From: Venturia oleaginea
Taxonomy: Eukaryota > Ascomycota > Dothideomycetes > Venturiales > Venturiaceae
Length of the DNA stretch: 64,000 nt
Direction: 5' to 3'
Assembly: GCA_013176395.1 (NCBI GenBank)
Contig: JABMLP010000026.1
Location: 372,001-436,000, forward strand
Each line of letters starts with the position of its first letter. Position 1 is the first letter of the stretch. Below the pieces are notes generated by a model that was not told where the DNA came from, made no database searches, and saw nothing but the letters and a program-made list of their open reading frames with translations. The position numbers and the translations under genes were made by a program. Shown piece by piece: positions 21,608 through 32,879 of this stretch.

Positions 21608-23387
21608 TTAATCCGATCCGCTCTCCTCAGAGACACTCTCTTCCTTCTTAGCCTTCTTAGTCTTCTTCGTAGCCGCCGCTTTCCCTTTCTTCTCCTTTGG
21701 TTTCTTCTTCGCCTCCCGCTTATCAACTTGAACTTGAACCCTCTCTCGTTCTGATAGTCCTTTCTCCTGTAATTCCTTTTCCAATTTCAGGAAATCATCA
21801 CTTTCAGTATCCATACCAACAAGACTTTCCAATAGCTTGATTTCCTTGGCCCAAATGCTCTTATCTGGCACTTCCTTGCCTGTATCCTTGTCTTTGACGT
21901 CTATGGGAGTCTCCAAAACCATCGGTAAACCCCACATCCTCGAGTCGTTGACAAGATTGTGAAATGATCTCAACCCAAGAAATCCAGCCCCAATGTTAGC
22001 ATGCAAATCCCGTCCGCTAGCAAGCGGAGCTTTCGAATCGTTCATGTGAAAAGCTCTCAAATACTTCAGTCCAATCACATTATCGAATTTCTCGATCGTG
22101 GACTTGTAAGTCTCAGGAGTACGCAGATCATAGCCAGCAGCGAAGACGTGGCAAGTATCCAGACAAACCCCAACACGGTCTTTCTTCTCGACGAGAGAGA
22201 TGACTTCGGCGATGTCCTCGAATGTTGACCCAAGGGTGTTGCCACTCGCTGCCATGGTTTCGAGGAGTGTGATGACGCCGCCGGAGGATGGGTCTTTGTG
22301 TGCCTTGTTAAGTTGTTTGGCGAGATGGGCGAGGCCTTCTGAGCGGTTGCTTGAGGCTGCGCAATTTCCTGGGCGCATGCGGGTTAGTCCAACTTACATA
22401 GTCTTCTCAAGATCCATAATATGACAACAGTACCGATAAATTTCCGGTAGGAATTTCTTTGAACTTGCTAGGAGTTTATCGATATTGAAACAAGACTGAG
22501 GGCTGGCCTTTGAAGACAGGGATGCAGTCAATGGGATCGATAGACATACCTGGGTGGAAGTTGTAAAGAACGATTCCTAGTCGCCGGCACCGATCCAAAT
22601 CGTCGATGAACGAGTCGTAGGCTTGTTTCGTCCGCTCTGCGTCAGGATGCGCCAGGTTAACCAGATAACTTCCATGAGGAACGATAGGCGGAGTATGATT
22701 ATGTCCGGTGTCGTATTTGTGATCTTTACAGCTCGAGAGAAATTGTGTTGCATGTTCGTCCTGCAGAGCTGGGTTCGTCCATTTTCGCTGTGATTTGAGG
22801 AATAGAGCAAACGCGTTTCCTCCTATATGTACACTATTCGGAATTGCATTATGCACACCTCCTGCACTTGAGATGTGTGCTCCAACCACGATCTTAGAAG
22901 CAATTGTACGAGCTAGCAAGGGCATAGCTTCAGTCTCCTTTTCTTCCCTTGTTTTCTTCTTGCGAACGACCTTCTTCTTGGTTGCGCCGTCTTCCCCAAC
23001 TTCTTCTTTCTTCACAACTTTCTTGGCCTTGCTCTTTGATTTTGTGACCTTTTTGGGGCTCTCGGCTTTTTCCGACTCGGAACCACCGATCTCCACTTCT
23101 TTCTCTTCTTTGATTGTTGTAGTGACAACTTTCGCCCTCTTGCTCTTTGGTGTGCCTGCCGTGACAGTTTTCTTCCTTATAACCTCTTCTTCTTGTTCAT
23201 CGTCAACTTCTTTGTAGACTGCAGTCTTCCTAGCTCTTTTCGATCGCGAAGCTGCCGGTTCAATTGAATCTGCTTGTCGCTTCTTTCCTTTGGACGGCTC
23301 AGGTACGGTTGATGTCGCGGGTATCTCAAGTTCAGATGGTGGAGATGACAGGAAGGAAGCCGGCGATTCAGTCATTGTAAAAATCAA
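21608..23387 (-). CDS. APN1: AP endonuclease 1 (endonuclease IV family)
   Basis: Two exons (23387-22550 and 22368-21608) give 532 residues; a second Met five residues in (MTESPAS) may be the real start. The first ~160 residues are Lys/Ser-rich with nuclear-localisation-like clusters (KSKAKKVVKKEE). The endonuclease IV barrel follows: VGAHISSAGGVHNAI, VLYNFHPG, LLETM, VGVCLDTCHVFAAGYD, FHMNDSKAPLASGRDLHANIG and VLETP. These supply the His, Glu and Asp ligands of the trinuclear Zn centre. The enzyme incises DNA 5' to abasic sites in base-excision repair. A Lys-rich tail follows the barrel. The intron is 181 nt, unusually long here, and contains internal splice-like signals. It is divergently paired with DBP3. 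Confidence 0.94.
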
Positions 23388-23575
23388 TCGAGATCATAGT
23401 GGTCGGGGAAGGCAATGGAACGAATGTCCAAAATGGACGCGTAAGGGAGTTCGCGATTTCTAGCCCACACCCATGTCCTCGCTAGAATAAAGAAGCCACG
23501 GAAGTTTCCGTCTCCCAGATTTTTATTTTCTCCATGTCCTCCAAGTAACCACCACAACACAATCTGCACTACAAT
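23388..23575. promoter_or_regulatory. bidirectional promoter APN1 / DBP3
   Basis: Only 188 bp separate the two divergent starts, so both promoters must share this sequence. No named motif could be assigned with confidence. Confidence 0.6.
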
Positions 23576-25500
23576 ATGGGAAAACGAAAGCAAGAAGAGG
23601 CCATTGTCGTCAATGGCTCCATAGAAGTCCCAGCATCGAAGAAAGTGCGCAAGGAGAAACACACCGAAGTCTCTTTCCCAGTTCCAGTCGACGACAGTTC
23701 CGAGCGCAAATCGAAGAAGAAGTCCAAGAAGGAGTCCAAGTCTGCCAACTCCGAAGATGCTGAAGCTATTGCCAAGGCTGAACCTAAGGCTTTGAAGAAG
23801 GCCAAGAAGGCTGCTAAAGAGGAGGGAAAGGCTGCAGAAAAGACCGCAGAGCCAACAGAGGATGCGAATGCGATAGCTAAGGCAGAGCGCAAAGCTCTCA
23901 AGAAGGCGAAAAAGGAGGCAAAGCAATCGGGAATATCTACTGAAGCTCCTAAGGATACTGAAGAGGGGGACTCGAAAGCCGCCAGAAAGGCTAAAAAATC
24001 GAAGAAGGACAAGAAGGGTTCAGCCAAAGCTGAGACGGCAGCTGACTCCGAGGAATGGGGAAATGGGACAAGTTCTCTCACTGGATACACAGAAGCCTCG
24101 GGTCTTAGCAACATGCCACAAGCGGACATTGACGCGTACCTATCCTCGAAGGAAATCACCATCGCCGACGATTCTGGCGATAAGCACCTCCGGCCCATCA
24201 CGAATTTCAAATATCTTCCAGTCACAGATAAAGCCGAACGAGCACCCTTTGCTTCTTTCAAATCGCCTACACCAATTCAAGCTGCTGCATGGCCGTATTT
24301 GCTGGATGGAAGAGATGTCATTGGTGTGGCTGAGACAGGGTCTGGAAAGACCATGGCATTCGGTGTCCCATGCTTGCGTTATATCAAGAGTTTGGCCGAC
24401 AAGGACCAAGGCGGCGTAAAGGCAGTCATGGTCTCGCCAACTCGAGAATTGGCCCTTCAAATTGCGGAACAACTTGAGAAACTCGCCACTCCTGCAGGAC
24501 TCAAGGTCGTGTGTGTTTACGGTGGTGTGGACAAGCAACCTCAAAAGACCGCTCTCAGGACGGCGCATATTGTGGTTGCAACCCCTGGACGTTTGAACGA
24601 TTTGATTGAGGAAGGTTCGGCCAATTTGAGCCAGGCTGCCTATGTTGTTTTGGACGAGGCTGATCGTATGTTGGATGTTGGGTTCGAACAAGCCATCCGC
24701 AAAATCATCGGCGCAACACGGGCGCAAAGGCAAACTCTCATGTTTACAGCAACATGGCCACCTTCTGTTCGCGAATTGGCATCAACATTCATGAAGAAGC
24801 CAGTGAAGATCATCATTGGTGACAACCCTACTGGCGAGCTTAGAGCCAATACCCGTATTGCTCAGGTCGTTGAAGTTGTGCAACAATTTGACAAGCAGCA
24901 ACGTCTCATTCAATTGCTCAAGGAACATCAAAGTGGCGCTAAGAAGAACGACAGAATTTTGGTATTTTGCCTGTATAAGAAAGAAGCCGATCGCATTGAG
25001 CACTTTGTTCGCGACCGCGGATTCAAAGTCGCAGGCATTCACGGTGATCTGTCTCAACAGCAGCGTATTCAAAGTCTGGACGCATTCAAGCAGGGCGACG
25101 TTTCTATTCTCGTCGCTACCGATGTTGCTGCCAGGGGTCTAGATATTCCTAATGTCATGGCTGTGATCAATGTCACTTTCCCATTGACGGTAGAGGATTA
25201 CGTTCACAGAATTGGACGTACAGGTCGTGCTGGATTGCCCGGAAAGGCCGTGACTATGTTCACGGAACAGGACAAGGGCTTGTCTGGAGCGTGAGTTCTT
25301 CCCATCTTTAGTATTGGAGAGTCGTGATTACTAACTTGAAAACTAGGCTCATCAACGTCCTCCGTGCCGCAAATCAACCTGTCCCAGAGGCGTTACTCAA
25401 GTTCGGAACCACAGTCAAAAAGAAGGAGCACAGCGCTTACGGAGCATTTTTCAAAGAAGTGGATATGACGAAGAAAGCTACGAAGATCACTTTTGATTGA
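23576..25500 (+). CDS. DBP3: ATP-dependent RNA helicase Dbp3 (DEAD box)
   Basis: Two exons (23576-25290, 25347-25500; 56-nt intron) give 622 residues. The N-terminal ~160 residues are Lys/Ala/Glu-rich, with repeated ALKKAKK blocks, as in nucleolar helicases. Core motifs run in order: TPIQAAAWP (Q motif), AETGSGKT (Walker A, about residue 252), [22 protein letters not shown] (DEAD, about 360), FTATWP in place of SAT, as is usual in Dbp3, then [12 protein letters not shown] and [10 protein letters not shown]. Dbp3 works in the nucleolus on 60S ribosomal precursor RNA, speeding site A3 cleavage. The short C-terminal exon (ends [10 protein letters not shown]) matches the family tail. The start is the first Met, 188 bp from the APN1 start on the other strand. 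Confidence 0.95.
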
Positions 25501-28500
25501 TCACTGAAATGGATGCGGCATTCGTGGAGCATTCGTTGGGAATGATACAAATGTTTTTCCTGGTAGAGAGAGGTCTCTTAACAGACGGGACTCTGTTCTA
25601 GATTCTGAAACACTCATGTCAAGATTTTGCAAGCAAACCGTCATTCTGTCGCAATGCCCCGGATTCAGCTAAATCTTTGAATCAAAGTCTAAACGTTCAG
25701 GGAAAAGGTCCAATCGTGACTATCGAGTTTGGAAATACCACTTTGAGCCTCTTTCTCAAATTCTTTCTCTCCTGACTCAATACGAGCATGGAAGGTTTGC
25801 AAGTATTTCACGATCTCAAACAAACAAACATTATGGTACAAACATTATTCCTCATCCCTCGAATCTCACTACCGTCCCTCATATTCTTCTTGGTCGGCAT
25901 TGTGGCTTGAATACCCGATCCTGACTTCCTGATTTCTCAAAACTGAACATGATCATACACAGAATCCTCACCTTTATACTCAGGCTCAATGGTATATTCG
26001 CTTAACAGCCGGGCAAAATAGACGTACTAAAGGCAATGAACAAGTCCTTATATCATTACCTTGTTTCTTTCGTATCCTCATAGTGAGGCTGAAGCTCACT
26101 ACGATGCAGAAACTTGTTTATTACATTGTAATTGTTATTTAAGCTCACCTTGCAAACAGCATTCTCGAAATCTCAGTATTGCTTGATGTTAGCTCTCATC
26201 ATGCTTTGCTCCTGAAAAGTGATGCCTGAATGTGGAATCTCAACTTCGAAAATACTTTTCTTCATACCTTCAACTCAGCTTCACGACCACTTTTCAGACT
26301 CATCATCAAGCTCAATGACCGCCCTTATCTTTCAGCTTAGTCTCCAAAATCATCTTCGACCTCATCTCTCGGGCTCAGCTTCGATCATCGCTGATAACTC
26401 GGATTTTTGCATGATCTTCGAAACATTCCTTTGGACTCACCGTTGATTACACTTTCGAATTGATCACCCTTGACCTTTGAGCTTGATGTGGTAGTTATAT
26501 CTACCTAATTATCTTTACTAAACTCAATCGATGAAATAGGGCTCAAAGTCTCTAGTATTATGTTACGCGTGAATGTTGGATGTAATCTGTGAATCCTGTT
26601 GTCTCTTTTGTATCTTACCTTCGTTCCAGATCCCGGGTTTATATACTTGTCTATCCAATCCCGCATGACTTGAATTTATGACTAGATATGTCGTCTTTTA
26701 TACTTCGGAGTCTTTCCAAGCTTATATTTTCTTGTACTCTAATCCTGACCTATGGACTTGTAAGATCTCTGTCTCACTTTCGGTCTAAAACTCAACGTGA
26801 TAGTCCCGCTTTCTTACTATTGCTCGAATTGACTTAAAGATAACTTACAAAACTTAATATCCTAATTCTCATAATGTCTTTCCACAAATTATTTCGATCT
26901 AAAGTAACTTAAGCTTGAGGTTCAGTTCATTCCACGAATCCATTAGCTTCGATATGTTTAATCTGAATGTGATAAAACGGAGATATCTACTACCCGCTAA
27001 ACTGCATTTTAAGGATCTTAATGATCTTAGAACTTACCTCTCTTTCCCATACCCCAATCTCCAAGCTTAATAACCCTAAGACGACTTGGGACCTTAATGT
27101 GAATTCTGTTCGGATCTGTAGACCTTCTTTTAATCGACTTTCTATACATTTTATACCTTCGATCTTGCTATTGATCTCATTCTTAGCCCTAATATGATAA
27201 TTCTAATTTGATAAAATCATTGCCTTCCTTAACTCATCCAAATAACCAGACTTCACATCTCATAACCTCGCCCCCCTTTCAAGGTGAACATACCTACCTC
27301 CTGAGCTTCTTACTTAACTCGATATAGATATTTATATATGCGTCACCTCCCACCCCTCCGTAGCTAGATTATCTATTCCTAACTCGGCAACCTAGATAGC
27401 ACCTCTCTTATAGCCAGACATACATAGCTAGACTACCCACTCCCCCACACAACCCAATCTAATGACCCATCACGCCTCATAGCCGTCCCTATCCGTTCCT
27501 AACCCACCCTCAGCCCTAAAGCAAATCCAGCTTTAGATATAAATCGAGCTGTAATAGTACAAGAGCAAACGCTAACCCGTTCCGTCATTCAGATCTCAAC
27601 CTTCATGCAAAACACTAGCGCCGCCGCGAATGAACGTGATGCGAAGTATGAGTGGGTCCGTCCGAGGTCACCCGCCACTATCCAGATCTAACGTTGAGTG
27701 ATGAACGGTGATAGAGAGTGAAGTGAAGTTAAGTGGGGCTTAGAGTAAAGTTGAGCACTCTAGAGGCTAGACAACCCTCCTAAATATCTTGATCGAACTC
27801 GAGGGTCTGAGGGGCGAAATTGTTATGGAAAGTTAGATTATTAGTAAGAGGAGGATTGGATTAGTTATAATAAATATTTGAATCGAGAGATTTGAAGTTA
27901 TGGTGTTGACTTTTGCTATTGTTGATTTTCTCATTGTCGAGGCTATTGTCGAGGCTATTGTCGAGGCTGAAGCTTGAGGAATTCCACCAACTCAACCAAT
28001 TCAACTACAATAGCTATGATACCAGGAGATTAAGGCATTGACCCCCACGCAATTGAGAGATTCATGTAAACGCCTAACATGGCCAGATCTGATGTAGCAC
28101 GAGAGCGTAACAGGTAAGCTATTAGGCTATAACATCACATAGAAAGTTAGCGCCGACCTCGCTTGCATTATCTCGTAGGGCAATGAGCTACTTAACGTCT
28201 CGTCTTCTTACTCATCTCTCTCCTTCTTCTTCATCAACATCTTTCGTTGGTGATTAAACATCTAGTTCCGCCAGACCGTCAACAAACCTTCGCCATTCAA
28301 TCCAAAGCGCATCCACCAACTTCGTTTGAGTATCGCAGTGCTCAGCGCAAAGTGGTGCTTGCTTTTATGCAAAAAGCTATCCAGACAAAGTGAGTATTGA
28401 TGCCCTTGTTTCGTACAAGCGTTGCCAGTGGAGGATCCGGCAGCGAGTCTATGAGATTGAGCATCGAGGATTGTAACATACCGAGAGATTGAGCATCGAG

Positions 28501-28841
28501 CACCGAAATACACTCCTTGAGATTTAGCACCGATATATACACGAAGCTGCCGACGGCGCCATCTGAATCTAGGACTGGAGGCAGCTCCTTGCTGTAAAGG
28601 TTGAGTTTCTCTGGTTTCCACGGCTACAGATTTTGAGATCTAGGAATTGAGCGACTACGGGATCTGGATTTGAGTCTGGATTGCCACTTGGTGTGTTGTC
28701 CCAGCTCTTTCTTAGTGACGAACTGAATTGACTTGGAAGTATAGAACTTTGGCTGTTGAGCCTGAGTATTGACATGGGGTTTCCTGTGTTGCTATTGAAG
28801 CGGTGTTGATATTGGGACAAAGCTGACTTTGACCACCAGAA
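25501..28841. other. 3.3-kb AT-rich gene-free region, probably decayed repeat
   Basis: There is no frame longer than about 120 codons and none with family features. From roughly 26100 to 27500 the plus strand is T-rich and C-depleted in patches, with many TA/TT steps, as expected of repeat DNA altered by repeat-induced point mutation. A purine-rich string GAGGGGCGAAAT followed by TGTTATGG at about 27808-27827, and a primer-site-like TGGTATCATAG on the minus strand near 28020, hint at retroelement remnants but do not prove one. The right end should carry the promoter of the Myb gene at 28842. Confidence 0.4.
27933..27969. repeat. 12-bp tandem repeat, three copies
   Basis: Three consecutive copies of ATTGTCGAGGCT are visible, followed by a partial unit. 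It lies in the AT-rich gene-free region. Confidence 0.85.
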
Positions 28842-31702
28842 ATGGACTTCAGCGACGACAGCAACTTCAGGAACGGATGGTCTAGCTACACCGCTAGAGA
28901 CACGGTCAATTTCGAAGAACCTATGGAGTTTGACTGGTCTGACAGAGACCTTACCTCAGGCTTCCTGGCATCGGATTTCGATGATTATCAGATTCCTTCC
29001 GGACCGTTCTATCAGAACTTCTTCCCTCAACCTTCTCTCAACTTGGAATACTCAGGCATCAATTCTCAAGCTCCCATTCCCATCACTCCCATCTCAGACC
29101 ACAGCAGACTTCTGACGCCCATCTCAAGCCCCAAGAGCCGATACTACGACCTGGACGGCTTCTCTTACTCGGATTTCTGCACTCCTCAAGCCCCACGCCC
29201 AGTCGTCTCCCAGCTCGCAACACCTCCCAGCTCCCAGCCTTGCACCTTCGAAGGCTTAGGTGACCCGACTTCAAGATTCGACTTCTCTTATCAATCTTCG
29301 CTCATGACCCCGAGCTCCTCATTCGACTCTTCTCCAGCGGATTCATATTTCAGCGTCAACTCGTACTCTGAGGTAAGCACTTCGCCCGTTCCTTTGCGCA
29401 CATGATGTTGCAGCTGTGCGGAAGACCGAATGTCTATATCTCCAGATACGAGCAGGCAGCTGTTGTTCTTCCATCCATACACACCTGCAGTGGTGAACAC
29501 GGCCTTTGTTGGTGACGGAAATTGACAGGTGGTGCCTTCTCGGCCATAATTGCACGCCCGGACCACGCGGACTTCGTCACGATTTTATCTCCTTTCCAGC
29601 TGAACCCTCTAACCTCCAGAACTGCAGCATCTCAACTCTCCTCCTCCATTCCCATTCTTGGACCCTATCCAACTCCAATTGCCTATAATTCCGGTGCGAT
29701 TGTTCCCCATGGGTCAAGAGAGCAGCCAGATGGCAACATCAAGCGCCAACAACAATCGAGGTAAGTCTTTGTTTTTTATCTTTTGTACTACACGTGATCA
29801 ACAGGTACAGCTACCCGGCTGTCAAAATTATATTGAATCTTCGACTGACATATCTCAGTTTTAAGCGCGTCGAGTAAGGATCGACCACGCGTTGATCAGT
29901 CTCCTTCGCCTCGAGGACATTCCGGAGGCTTCACCGCCATAAACAAGAGCCCACCTCTGCCATCACCCGTCGAGGCCACTTCTTCTAGACGTGACGACCC
30001 GCGCAAGATCAAGCGCAAACGCGTTGACAAAGCCACGAACCCTCCAGTCTCTTCTCAACGTCCTACCCAGACCAAAGCAACGCGTAGCCCACCGCCTCAG
30101 TTCAAATCGTCCTCACCGAGTGCATTCGCTGTTACCGTCGAGTCTCCAATCGCAGAAGCCTCTCTCCAGGCGACCTCACGCGAACAGACGCCCCGAAGCG
30201 ATGTCTCAGAGAACCTGGCGCGATCGCCCATGTCCTCGCTGGAGTCTGTAACGGAGGAGTCTGAGCCAGGGACGCCCTCAGATGACGAGGCAACTCCAGC
30301 ACCGAAGCGTCGCAAGACGTCCCGGACTCCTCCAACTACGCCCACACCACCTGCAGCAACTGGCAGACGAGCACCGAGATCTGGAGGCCGCCCTCGTGCA
30401 TCGGTTTCGAGATCCCCTCGCTCCAGAGCTTCGCCGTCACGACCGAAATCAGGCACGCATCCAACGCAACAGAATAGTGCAGGCAGGTACACACAGACGG
30501 AACTCGACCTCCTTAAAGAGGCTGTACACACCTGGCGCGACGATAACAACCTGACGCAGCATGCAATGAATGAAACCCTTAACAGCAACGCAAGAACCAA
30601 CGATTTCCCGGGTGGTCTGTGGGACTTTATCTGCGCTGCCCTACCCCACCGCGAGCGGCATTCGGTTCAGAAAGCGGTCAAGCGGAAGTTCAATAATTTA
30701 AAGCGAGGCACATGGACTCCAGAGGACGATAAGGAGCTTTGTGATCTTTACAAGATGTACAAGGATAAATGGCAGCGAATTGGAGAAGAGAACAACCGTG
30801 GCGGCGAGGCTTCGCGTGATCGTTGGCGCAACTATTGCAAGAACGGCAAGGCCCAAGAGAAAGGCGAATGGACTCCGGCAGAAGAGAAGCGTCTTGCACA
30901 GCTGATGCGAGATACAGTACATCTCCTTGTCCAACAGCGAATTAAGGACATCAAGGCTGGCAATTCTGTTCCGCAGCAGTTTGAGCCCGCAGAACTGATA
31001 GACTTCGGTGTTCTATCGGAAAAGATGGGTGGCACGCGCAGCCGGCTCCAATGCCGGAACAAGTACGAAAAGTTCAAGTCTCGCCACTCGCCACACTTGG
31101 TGTTCATCAAAAAGCCGATGGACATTTTGGATGGTCTGGAGTTCGAGGCAACCACGCGGGAAGTAGGCCGCAAGTCAAAGACAAACTCTCGCAAGTCAAG
31201 CGCACGTATAACTGAAGAAGCCGAGGCTCTCCACAATTACAACGCGAAGATGCTCGCTGGCGATAAATACAAAATCATGCTAGACATCGCGAGAGCAATG
31301 GAGAAAATGGATAAAGACGCAGATGAAGAAGCCATCCCATGGGACGAGATCATTGAACGCGACAACACCATGACCTGGAGCATCCTCGACCGCAAGACCG
31401 TCCTCCGACAGATGCGGATTCTGTATCCTGCTCCAGATGACCAAACCTGCCGCGAAGTTGTTGACGGTATTATCGAGTTCTTGGAGGCCGACTACGACGA
31501 TGAAGAGCTTGAGCAGTTCTACGTCGACCGTCCTCGTTCGACCAGGAAGCAACGTACATACACCAACAAGGGTTCTCGAGCACGCAATTCCCTCAGCGCG
31601 ATCAAGATTGCCGAAGAACACGACGATGACTCCTCTGCTCGCTCTCTTCCGACTCCTGGCTCTATGGATGAAGATGACGATGATGAGGAAGATGGTGTCT
31701 GA
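28842..31702 (+). CDS. Myb/SANT DNA-binding protein, Reb1/TTF1-like
   Basis: Exons 28842-29372, 29628-29760 and 29859-31702 join in phase to about 835 residues; introns are 255 and 98 nt. The N-terminal half is disordered: Asp/Phe/Ser-rich, then Pro/Ser/Arg-rich with KRKR clusters. From about residue 430 a conserved domain begins (GRYTQTELDLLKEAVHTWRDD), followed by two Myb-like repeats, RGTWTPEDDKELCDLYKMY...DRWRNY (about 505-550) and KGEWTPAEEKRLAQLM. This arrangement fits the Reb1/Nsi1/TTF1 group, which binds rDNA terminators and other promoters to stop RNA polymerase I and replication forks. An acidic tail ends the protein. The first intron is inferred from frame and a CTGCAG acceptor; a start at 29709 with a shorter N-terminus is possible. 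Confidence 0.82.
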
Positions 31703-32879
31703 ATAAGAAATGAAGCTATGAAAAGCGGTATATTATATGGATACAGCACTGCCATGGGTGTTACAAAACCTGGTCCGATCTACGGTGCTCGCAAAACTAT
31801 TCCTAGCCTCGTAGGCGCTTTGGTCCTCGTTTGCTCGCATACATCATCCTCATGCTGCGACGAACTGCTAAAAAACTGGAAGATGCGATTTTCATATTAG
31901 GAAAAAAAAAACATCTGGCACTTGCGAATCTATGGCCCTTTCTATACTTTCTTTTCGGCCTACTACATGCGTGGATTTTGGGCATTGGAATAGATCAGCT
32001 GGCGTTGCAGAATATTTGAACAATTCGGTCGGGCAGCGATATGGCGCTCAGATCTCTACGAATGATTGATAATGGTACACTTGCGGATGGGGTGTTTAAA
32101 TATGGGTGGCATTGTGTATAATACTTGCGAAGGCTTACGGATGGAGTTTTTCAAGCAGTCCTTTCTTCAAAAGGGCATTATTTAATGATAAATCTAATCA
32201 CCTGTAGATGAGTCGCTCCTTTTGACGATGATACCGACGACTATTTCTGCCCATCATTCTGTTTGGAAATCTCCTAGGCTATTCGGGTCCTTCATTCTTT
32301 TCTATCCAAAGGAAATCGTTTACTTCAGGACTTTATTGTCATGTTGTCTAAGCTGGTGATGATAAGGGTAGATTGTCGACATGATCATCTTCCCTAGCGG
32401 TGAGAGTGAAGCACGACACAAGATTTAAAGCCTTGCAGGTTGCTTCCTGGTTCGTATCCTGCTTATGGCCTATCAAGTACGAGAGCTTGCGGTTGCAAAG
32501 TGATCTTTCGATTTCAGTGACGAGCTTGCAAAGTCATTTAAAAAAAATGCTTTGCTAGGAAATGTCCAGGAGATAATTTTCGACACTGCCACAAGTGTGG
32601 CATGTTGGATCAAGCTAGCTATGAAGGCGAAAATACCGTGACCATCTACCTCACAACCATTGCAGAACGTGTCGTTCTCATGACTCTCCTTTACATCAAC
32701 CAGCCGACAACCCCATCAAAGCCACGTATGACTTCCTTGTGCTGGTAACGTCCTCCTGGTTATTCGTCACAGCATAGCTATATATAAACCCTCCTACATC
32801 CTCTTCCTCATTTCACACTCCTCCTTTCCACAATCACCACCATAACCACCCATCAGACTCCCTTGAAGGCAAGAACGAA
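31703..32879. other. intergenic stretch
   Basis: About 1.2 kb between tandem genes. It is AT-rich, without a supported gene. A TATATATAAA-type box near 32781 lies about 100 bp upstream of the next start and is a plausible TATA element. Confidence 0.5.

Noticed and set aside
23569..24261. 230-codon minus-strand frame inside DBP3
   Set aside because: Antisense shadow of the Lys/Ala/Glu-rich N-terminus of DBP3.
29522..29764. separate small gene between the two Myb-gene exons
   Set aside because: Frame analysis joins exon 28842-29372 to 29628-29760 in phase, so this is an alternative frame of exon and intron.
30097..30600. 167-codon minus-strand frame inside the Myb gene
   Set aside because: Shadow of the Ser/Pro/Arg-rich linker on the other strand.
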